Assembly: GCA_019244055.1 (NCBI GenBank)
Contig: JAFATG010000222.1
Coordinates: 1 to 64,000, forward strand
Direction: 5' to 3'
DNA: 64,000 nucleotides
DNA from: Acidobacteriaceae bacterium
GTDB taxonomy: Bacteria > Acidobacteriota > Terriglobia > Bryobacterales > Bryobacteraceae
Shown: one piece after another, positions 57,429 through 64,000 of the stretch
Layout: each line of letters begins with the position of its first letter
Numbering within the stretch: the first letter of the stretch is position 1
Notes under the pieces: generated by a model
Databases searched by the model: none
What the model was told of the DNA's origin: nothing
The model's input: only the letters and a program-made list of their open reading frames with translations
Program-made: the position numbers and the translations under genes

Positions 57429-57832
57429 ATGAATCCCACGAAAGGAAATGCGATGAGAATTGCGTTAGCGTTCGCCTTTGCTGTAAATATTGGGGTGGAT
57501 GTCGACGGCGAAATTCCCGCCGCAGACAGATCGGCAAATGCGGACGACGGCCTCGATCGTGGCATCAACATGGGGAAGGTAAGCGTCGAGATGGAACTAG
57601 TCGATTCCGAAACCGGCGAGCAGATTGCAGCCATGGTGGACCGCGAGAATTTAGGCGCGGGCGCTGAGATCGGTTCTGTTCACTTCTCGAGAGATGAGAA
57701 ATGGGCGGCAGCGCAGCAGGCTTTCGATGGCTGGGCGCACCGGGTGCGCGATTCCTGGATTCGGCGCACGAACTCTCGGCGGAGCATGCTAAGCGGGCGG
57801 ATCAGTCTCATCATCCTTACAGTGAAGAACCT
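57429..57832 (+). pseudogene. DUF3313-like C-terminal remnant with a frameshift
   Basis: GKVSVEMELVDSETGEQIAAMVDRENLGAG...AAQQAFDGWAHRVRD; a natural-looking C-terminus FLDSAHELSAEHAKRADQSHHPYSEEPSKQ* continues in another frame. Confidence 0.55.
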
Positions 57833-57874
57833 TCAAAGCAGTAAATGGCTGCATGCGCTTCTCTGCGGGCCGAC

Positions 57875-58596
57875 TCAGGCGGCCCTTCGGGGATTCTTAA
57901 ACTGTCCCTTGGCCTTGAATTCGTAGTAGCGACCGGTCCGGATGCAGGCTTCGATGCGCCGTTGTTCTTCGCGGGCTGCTATTTCCTCAGGTGAAAATTC
58001 AAAGCCAATCTCCGCAGGATCGAACGGGACCTCGTGTAACTTAGCCGCTTTATAGTTCGTGATGGCGATGTCCCAGCGGCTTAGCTCCCGTTGCTGACGG
58101 TCCTTTTCAACTTGCTTGCGATCGCCGATGAGACGCTTCAGCTCAGCTTCGTCCTTTTCGTACAAACGACGGAGGCGCGCTTCCTGAATAGAGAGATTGT
58201 TCAGGTCGCGCCGGTAAGACAGGAAGATCTGAGCTTCGATCATTGCTTTGCGGACAGTTTCGTCTTCTTCCTCGGCGAACTCCGGGGCCAGTTCACGGCG
58301 AGCGATGGCGTAGATGCCGGCTTCGAGCACCGGAATGCGCTCAAGACGCCAGAGCGTATCGGCAAGAAATTGAGTGAGGCGCTTCTCTTCGTCTAATGCA
58401 GGCGCCGATGCCTGAAGACGCGCTCGACGTGCGCCTGGTAAGCGGCAACATCATCAGAGGGCAGGAGAACAGTACGGCCGGTCAGGCCGGTTTTCACGGC
58501 GTTGTGAGCCACTTTGGCTTTTCCCGCGCTTGAGGTAGGACCCGTCGAGAGGAGAGAGTTGGCACGGTTAGCCTCAATTTGTTTGGGTGAAGACAT
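57875..58596 (-). pseudogene. Hypothetical repeat-family protein (SPKQIEANRANSLLSTGPTSSAGKAKVAHNAVKTGLTGRTVLLP type), frameshifted
   Basis: N-terminal ORF ends at RLH* (58393) while the C-terminal part ...EEKRLTQFLADTLWRLERIPVLEAGIYAIARRELAPEF continues in another frame. Confidence 0.7.
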
Positions 58597-58736
58597 AACG
58601 ATGAGATTGCTTTCGGTTTGAGGATACCGGCGAGCTGCGGGTTTTGTGTATGGAAAAGCGGAAACATCGAGTATTTGTCGCACGAGAAATTTTTTGGCGT
58701 TTTGTGAATGCACTTCAAGTGACCGCAGCCTGTTCG

Positions 58737-60998
58737 TCAGGGCCGGAAGTGGTATGTGTACGACACACTGACATAGGAGGGAAGGCGCACTCCCGTGACC
58801 TGCTCAAATGGGTTGCTTTGTCCATCTACGGCTAACACTTCGGTCGTCTGCCCGGTATAACCGCTGGCAATCAGGAAATTGAGTCCTAGGTCCATGCGGT
58901 GCTGAGGAAATGAACGGAGCAACGCGCCACGAAATTCTCTCACTGGGACGCTCGTAAATCCATCTCCGAGCGGTTTCGCGCCGACCTCCTCGAACTCGCC
59001 GCGCGCCTGTAGGCCGAACGGCAAACGATTTACCGTAACCAGAGCATCCAAGATAAGACGCGGGGCCTCAGGGGTGGGCAATCCCGAATCCAAATCGCGG
59101 GCGTCTGCTTTTGAGAATGACGCTTGCAGCAGACCCCACCCAAAGTAACGACGGGCAGCAAGCGTAATGAAGTTATTCCTTCCCGGGCCTTCGTCCTCTT
59201 GCAAGCCGGTATCGGGATCAATCTTCGCCAGGGATGCTTCCGTGGTGACGTGGCCCAGAGTGACTCGAAGATCAGTTTTCTGTATAGTTTTGCTGATCAC
59301 CAGTTGATAGGAATGCTCGCGGCTGATTGGCGTTCCCCGTTCCGTTCCCGTTCCAATCCGAGGATCATTCGTATAGAACGCTTCGCCAAAGCTGAAAGCC
59401 ACAGTAGGCAGAGCGGGATGTTGCTCTGGCAGAAAGGCTATTGTCGCTTTCGGGTTGTTGAAGCCGACCAGCGTGTGATAAGAATTCAAAGGATTCAAAA
59501 GATCCTGATTATCGAACTGGATCTCGTCACGACGCCACCCCAGATAATAATGAAAGTCGTAGGGCAGCGTACCATTCAGGGCAATGTAAGGGGCGGCATC
59601 ACCCAGCGTTACGTTATTTGCGGTGACCTTCTGAAACGGCCCGTAGTACGACGGGTCTGTCAACTCGTAGTGGTCCAGATCAAGACGGCGTGGGGCGTCG
59701 CGCTGATAATCAATGCCGACCATCAGTGAGACATATTTGGCCAGGTCATTGGAGTAAGTAACATTTCCCGCAGCCACTGTCCGGAATTCACTTTGCCGGA
59801 TTAGCCCGTCGCCGAAGTTGGAATACAGAGCGAGATTGTAGGTTCGGAACATGCCCGAGAGTTGGAATGTTTGCGTCGAACTCAGTTTCCATAAGTCATT
59901 CACCGCGACTAGGCCGGTATGGGTCTGGTCCTCTTGTCGAGGATCAATGGTGTCATGAAGATTCGGCCCGTCAAGTGGAACAAGTCCAGGAACCTTTGAA
60001 CTGCCGAAATAACCAATCCCAAACAATGTGAGCTGGTGATTTCCTAAATTCCAGACGCGAAAGCCGTTGAGTTTGTATTGTTGCCGGTGTTCGAAACGAT
60101 CGAGAAATCCATTGCCATAGGCTGCCTCGATGGCGATCCAAGCGTCGGTTCCCGGAGCGCCGGGACTCCAGCAGGCGGCAAGGTCCACGTCGCGGTAATC
60201 TCCTGTGACTGTCACAAATGGCTCTAGCCGGGAGTGCATCTGATATATAGCCGACAAGTTCTCCGCGTGATTGCCTTCACGCACGTTGAAAGCTCCTCCA
60301 TCGGTCTGTACGCCCTCCAGAATGGAAGGCACCATGATATTGGGATCTGCGTAACCATTTCCGTGGGCATTAGCGGAAAGATTGTTGGAAACGAGATAAG
60401 TTCCCACTTGGATGTACTCAGCGATTGGCTCGCCATGGTCGCCGGCAACTCCTGGCGAAAAATACTGCGGTGCTTTGATCCCCCCGGATGCGGTTTCGAT
60501 CGGCAGTCCTGGGATGGAGATGGGCGCACCGGGGCGTCCGGGGTTTGCATCAAGGGTTTCTTGACGAACATAGACTCGCTGGGCCGGATCGGGAAAGAGG
60601 AGAGTGGAATCTCTCACATCGGCGGTCACTGTAATGGATTCTTGTTTCTCAGCAAGTCGCCCCAGGCGGACATCAGCTACCGCCGGCGTGGTGTCCGTCA
60701 CTTGAACGGATTGTGTTACTTGTTCAAAGCCGAGTACATTGACCTTTAACGTATAGGCGCCGGGCACAGCGACGTGGAAAGAGAATGCGCCGTCCTCGTC
60801 GGTGGTGACATCTCCTGCTGCAGCTCCTTGCGAATTGAAAAGCAAAACCCGCAGACCTGAGACTGGATGAGTTTGAGGGTCTGTCACGGTACCTGAAACC
60901 GAGAACTGGCCATAATGCTCCTGGGCCAATAGCGGCACTATGGCTCCGAGACAAACGAAGCTCAGCATGAGCTGCGCACGAAGCCGGCTCGCCGTCAT
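58737..60998 (-). CDS. TonB-dependent receptor with CarboxypepD_reg-like N-terminal domain
   Basis: GQFSVSGTVTDPQTHPVSGLRVLLFNSQGAAAGDVTTDEDGAFSFHVAVPGAYTLKV; long beta-rich C-terminus ending VSYTYHFRP. Confidence 0.9.
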   Translation of the reverse strand: MTASRLRAQLMLSFVCLGAIVPLLAQEHYGQFSVSGTVTDPQTHPVSGLRVLLFNSQGAAAGDVTTDEDGAFSFHVAVPGAYTLKVNVLGFEQVTQSVQVTDTTPAVADVRLGRLAEKQESITVTADVRDSTLLFPDPAQRVYVRQETLDANPGRPGAPISIPGLPIETASGGIKAPQYFSPGVAGDHGEPIAEYIQVGTYLVSNNLSANAHGNGYADPNIMVPSILEGVQTDGGAFNVREGNHAENLSAIYQMHSRLEPFVTVTGDYRDVDLAACWSPGAPGTDAWIAIEAAYGNGFLDRFEHRQQYKLNGFRVWNLGNHQLTLFGIGYFGSSKVPGLVPLDGPNLHDTIDPRQEDQTHTGLVAVNDLWKLSSTQTFQLSGMFRTYNLALYSNFGDGLIRQSEFRTVAAGNVTYSNDLAKYVSLMVGIDYQRDAPRRLDLDHYELTDPSYYGPFQKVTANNVTLGDAAPYIALNGTLPYDFHYYLGWRRDEIQFDNQDLLNPLNSYHTLVGFNNPKATIAFLPEQHPALPTVAFSFGEAFYTNDPRIGTGTERGTPISREHSYQLVISKTIQKTDLRVTLGHVTTEASLAKIDPDTGLQEDEGPGRNNFITLAARRYFGWGLLQASFSKADARDLDSGLPTPEAPRLILDALVTVNRLPFGLQARGEFEEVGAKPLGDGFTSVPVREFRGALLRSFPQHRMDLGLNFLIASGYTGQTTEVLAVDGQSNPFEQVTGVRLPSYVSVSYTYHFRP

Positions 60999-61013
60999 AC
61001 GTTTCTCGCTTCC

Positions 61014-61033
61014 GTGCTACTCATCGAGCATAC
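61014..61033. promoter_or_regulatory. Candidate NikR-type site upstream of the TonB receptor
   Basis: GTGCTACTcatcgagCATAC, 16 bp upstream of the receptor start; similar element precedes the nikR-like gene. Confidence 0.4.
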
Positions 61034-61063
61034 CTGCCTATCGAGACATACGGATGATTGTCC

Positions 61064-61492
61064 CTATGCGGTTTTAGGCAGGCAAGTTTTGGGACTGCTC
61101 ATCACCAAACGACCATGCTGTACGCCTTTGATTCCAATCAGCGCGTCCGCTAGCTTTTGCACGCGCTTCGAATGGCCCTTCAGAACGATGACTTCCAAAC
61201 AGCTATCGTGATCCAGATGAGCATGCGTGGTGCAAACGATCACCTCGTGATGAGCATGTTGCAGATTCATCAGCTTCTCGGGAAGCAGACGGGACTGGTG
61301 ATCGTAGATCAAAGTAACCGTGCCTACTACGGCGGCGCGAGGATCCTCAATGGTGGCCGTGACCAGACGGTCGCGGATTAAATCACGAAAGGCTTCGGAA
61401 CGATTCGTGTAGCCGCGCTTCGCAATAAAGTTGTCAAAACGGGTCAATAACTCTGAATCGATCGCGACCCCGATGCGAGTAAGGAATCCCAT
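61064..61492 (-). CDS. nikR: NikR-like nickel-responsive regulator
   Basis: RIGVAIDSELLTRFDNFIAKRGYTNRSEAFRDLIRDRLV; VVGTVTLIYDHQSRLLPEKLMNLQHAHHEVIVCTTHAHLDHDSCLEVIVLKG (metal-site His/Cys). Confidence 0.93.
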   Translation of the reverse strand: MGFLTRIGVAIDSELLTRFDNFIAKRGYTNRSEAFRDLIRDRLVTATIEDPRAAVVGTVTLIYDHQSRLLPEKLMNLQHAHHEVIVCTTHAHLDHDSCLEVIVLKGHSKRVQKLADALIGIKGVQHGRLVMSSPKTCLPKTA

Positions 61493-61522
61493 AAACTCTT
61501 TCCGAGAATACGAAGGTAGGGC

Positions 61523-61549
61523 GTAACACGAGTATGAGAATAGTAGCAC
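61523..61549. promoter_or_regulatory. Candidate NikR autoregulatory site
   Basis: GTAACAC-N13-GTAGCAC (61523-61529, 61543-61549) with internal GTATGAGAATAGTAGCAC. Confidence 0.4.
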
Positions 61550-62062
61550 TTTTTCTCGGGGATAGCGGATGGTTCATATTGAAACGGCTACTTTGGGGCC
61601 GATAGAGCATCTACGACCTGCTGGATACAGGTCCAGCCGAGTGTACGTTCCTGTCCATTATTGTTGGGTGGATCGACAGATTCGGTTCGGATGCGTATCT
61701 TGAGTTCTCATATACCCTCCTTTAAGAGCCGAGTTCATTTCCTGATACGAGAGGGCTTACCCAGCCGGATTGGGAAGTTCGACGATTCTTTGTAAATTTT
61801 TGGTATCGAATGGGGGAGCGGCAGCCTTTACAGTTCCGCGCAAGCTGTGAACCCTATCGTGAGACCGCGGTTTCAGGGGGCATAAAGCGCTTGATGCTCT
61901 GGTCGGCAGGCGTTGTCGTTGATATCCGTCACGATCAGCCGGCCAGGAGACTGCTCGACCGGATACTCGTGTTCGTCAATTCGATCCACGGGCGGCAAGT
62001 TCGATACTTATAGAAGTAGGTAAACAATTACCTGCTAAACCGCACGCGGGATCGAGAAGCAA

Positions 62063-62920
62063 ATGGAAATCAAAGAAATCGTCAAAGAGAAATATGGTGA
62101 GGCGGCACGCCGCGTCATTTCAGGGGAAGGATTACCGGCAGATTGTTGTTCCCAGACCTCCTGCTGTGAAGGATCTGCTGCCGCTTCGTGCGATCCGATT
62201 ACGTCGAATCTTTACGACGGCGCGCAGGCGGAGCAGATTCCAGAAGCTGCGCTGAAGGCCTCGCTCGGCTGCGGCAATCCGACCACACTTGCGAAGCTCA
62301 ATCCTGGCGAAACGGTCCTCGATCTTGGGTCGGGTGGCGGGATTGACGTACTGCTCTCGGCCCGACGGGTGGGTGCAACGGGCAAAGCTTACGGCCTCGA
62401 CATGACCAATGAGATGCTCGCCCTGGCCCGTGAGAACCAGCGCAAGGCTGGTATCCAGAATGTTGAATTTCTCAAAGGAGAAATCGAGCACATTCCACTG
62501 CCGGATAACAGTGTGGATGTGATTATTTCCAATTGCGTCATCAATTTGTCCGCCGACAAAGATCAGGTGTTGCGCGAGGCGTTCCGCGTGCTCAAGCCTG
62601 GTGGCCGCTTCGCTGTATCCGATGTGGTCACCCGGGGCGAAGTGCCGGAGGAGGTGCGGCAAAGCATACTGCTCTGGGTCGGATGCGTCGCCGGGGCGCT
62701 CGAAGACGAGGAATACCGCGCGAAGCTGACCGCTGCCGGTTTCACCTCTATTGAGATCGAACCCACGAGGGTTTACGACATCGAGGATGCAAGAGCGTTC
62801 CTGTCCGGTAAAGGCATCGACGTGGACGCCATTGCGACCCAGGTCGAAAGCAAATTCATGAGCGCCTTTATTCGGGCGATGAAGCCCACGAACTGCTGCG
62901 CTTCTGGCTGCTGTTCATGA
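62063..62920 (+). CDS. arsM: Arsenite S-adenosylmethionine methyltransferase
   Basis: LGCGNPTTLAKLNPGETVLDLGSGGGIDVLLSARRVG; VIISNCVINLSADKDQVLREAFRVLKPGGRFAVSDVV; Cys-rich termini DCCSQTSCCEG / NCCASGCCS. Confidence 0.95.
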   Translation: MEIKEIVKEKYGEAARRVISGEGLPADCCSQTSCCEGSAAASCDPITSNLYDGAQAEQIPEAALKASLGCGNPTTLAKLNPGETVLDLGSGGGIDVLLSARRVGATGKAYGLDMTNEMLALARENQRKAGIQNVEFLKGEIEHIPLPDNSVDVIISNCVINLSADKDQVLREAFRVLKPGGRFAVSDVVTRGEVPEEVRQSILLWVGCVAGALEDEEYRAKLTAAGFTSIEIEPTRVYDIEDARAFLSGKGIDVDAIATQVESKFMSAFIRAMKPTNCCASGCCS

Positions 62921-62960
62921 GACGGTTGGGCCGCCTGGCGACCAGCGATAAACGAGCACC

Positions 62961-64000
62961 ATGGCTCGACTCCTATCGGTGAACGTCGGACTTCCACGCG
63001 ACATCGGGTGGAAGGCTCGCACTGTGCACACCGCGATCTGGAAGGATCCGGTGCGCGGCCGCTGCCGGGTCAGGCGGTTGAATCTGGACGGAGATGGTCA
63101 AGGCGACCTCGCCGGGCACGGCGGTGAGCAGCGAGCCGTCTTCGTTTACCAGATCGAATCGTGTCGTTACTGGCAGGAGCAGTTGAAGAGGACTGACTTC
63201 GTCCACGGACAGTTCGGCGAGAACTTCACGATCGAAGGATTGCCGGACGATGACGTGTGTATCGGGGATCGTTATCAGATCGGCAGCGCGGTGTTCGAGG
63301 TCACTCAACCTCGCGTTACCTGCTATCGCGTCGGCATTCGGATGAACGAGCCGCGGATGCCGGCATTGCTGACAGCGAGCGGGCGGCCGAGGTTCTATTT
63401 TCGAGTGCTGCAGGAAGGCGAGGTGGGCGCCGGCGACGAAATCATGAAGGTAGGAGAGGCTGAAGAGCGAATGAGCGTCGCAGAGATCAACGCGCTACTC
63501 TATTTGCCCGATCATGCGCGCGATCGACTCGAACGCGCATTGCGCATCGAAGCGCTTTCGCCCGGATGGCGCACGTCCTTTGAGGCATTATTGCAGAGCC
63601 AGACGACTGCTGCGGGGAGTGGTAACGCGGGGCTCGCGCCGGCAGCAGCCGCGCATCGGTGTTGTGGATTCACGCAGCTCGCGATCGGGAGCATCACCCG
63701 TTCGCGGACGAAGCCCAGCGTCTCATGCTCGCGCTCACGCACGGCCGCAGCTATGTTTGTTACAGCAGGCCGGGCTCGCGCGACAAGATGGGTGAGGATT
63801 TCGACGCTACCGGTCATCTGTCGCGATCAGTCTTCGACGAGGTCGGCGTCCCACGAGAGGCGGATGTCTATCTCTGCGGGCTGATTCGCTTCATGGCAGA
63901 CATCAAAGAGGCGCTTGCAACCTTGGGCGTGCCGCCGGAGCGGATTCAGGTCGAAATCTTTAACGGCAGCGAGTCCATGACTCCCGGCGTCATCGGCGCA
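62961..64000 (+). pseudogene. MOSC-domain / ferredoxin-reductase fusion with internal deletion and frame change; runs off the right edge
   Basis: Intact MOSC part (GDLAGHGGEQRAVFVYQIESCRYW...GQFGENFTIEGL) to about 63640; reductase C-terminus VLWIHAARDREHHPFADEAQRLMLALTHGRSYVCYSRP...VYLCGLIRFMADIKEAL lies in another frame. Confidence 0.75.

Noticed and set aside
56725-57537. 270-aa minus-strand ORF
   Set aside because: Antisense to the outer-membrane transporter gene; no domain features.
61810-62013. 67-aa plus-strand ORF before arsM
   Set aside because: No strong SD or family signature and ends just before the inverted repeat; could be real but not supportable.

Overview
The 64 kb window has high GC, Tat-signal oxidoreductases, an ADOP/PadR pair and carboxypeptidase-regulatory TonB receptors, which together look like an Acidobacteriota (Solibacter/Bryobacter-like) chromosome; that assignment is inference. 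Main blocks: (1) two tandem enolase-superfamily genes. (2) A decayed mobile-element scar at 2.9-7.5 kb: esterase fragment, truncated IS1380-type transposase, frameshifted IS3-type element, beheaded radical SAM gene; a tRNA-Ser(GGA) follows. (3) Housekeeping genes gatA/gatC/DUF721/APH-like/glmM and Rrf2-cysK. (4) A caspase-like (C14) protease fused to 14 Sel1 repeats. (5) A GntR/GntR/slipin locus in which the second GntR copy carries a slipin-derived membrane N-terminus. (6) A broken GH127 gene. (7) An HcnABC/opine-oxidase-like three-gene oxidase. (8) A divergent pirin/MarR pair with a palindromic operator. (9) A complete [NiFe]-hydrogenase and maturation locus at 34.4-50.4 kb, of group 1h/'actinobacterial' type with a CxxD small-subunit motif. 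It includes several proteins of unknown function and two small ORFs, one of them missing from the supplied ORF track, and a sigma-54 activator. (10) ECF sigma, MGH1-like glucosidase and MscS. (11) A TonB receptor next to NikR with shared promoter motifs. (12) arsM, then a MOSC-reductase gene with an internal deletion. No CRISPR array or rRNA was seen. All family calls come from reading the translations; no searches were run.
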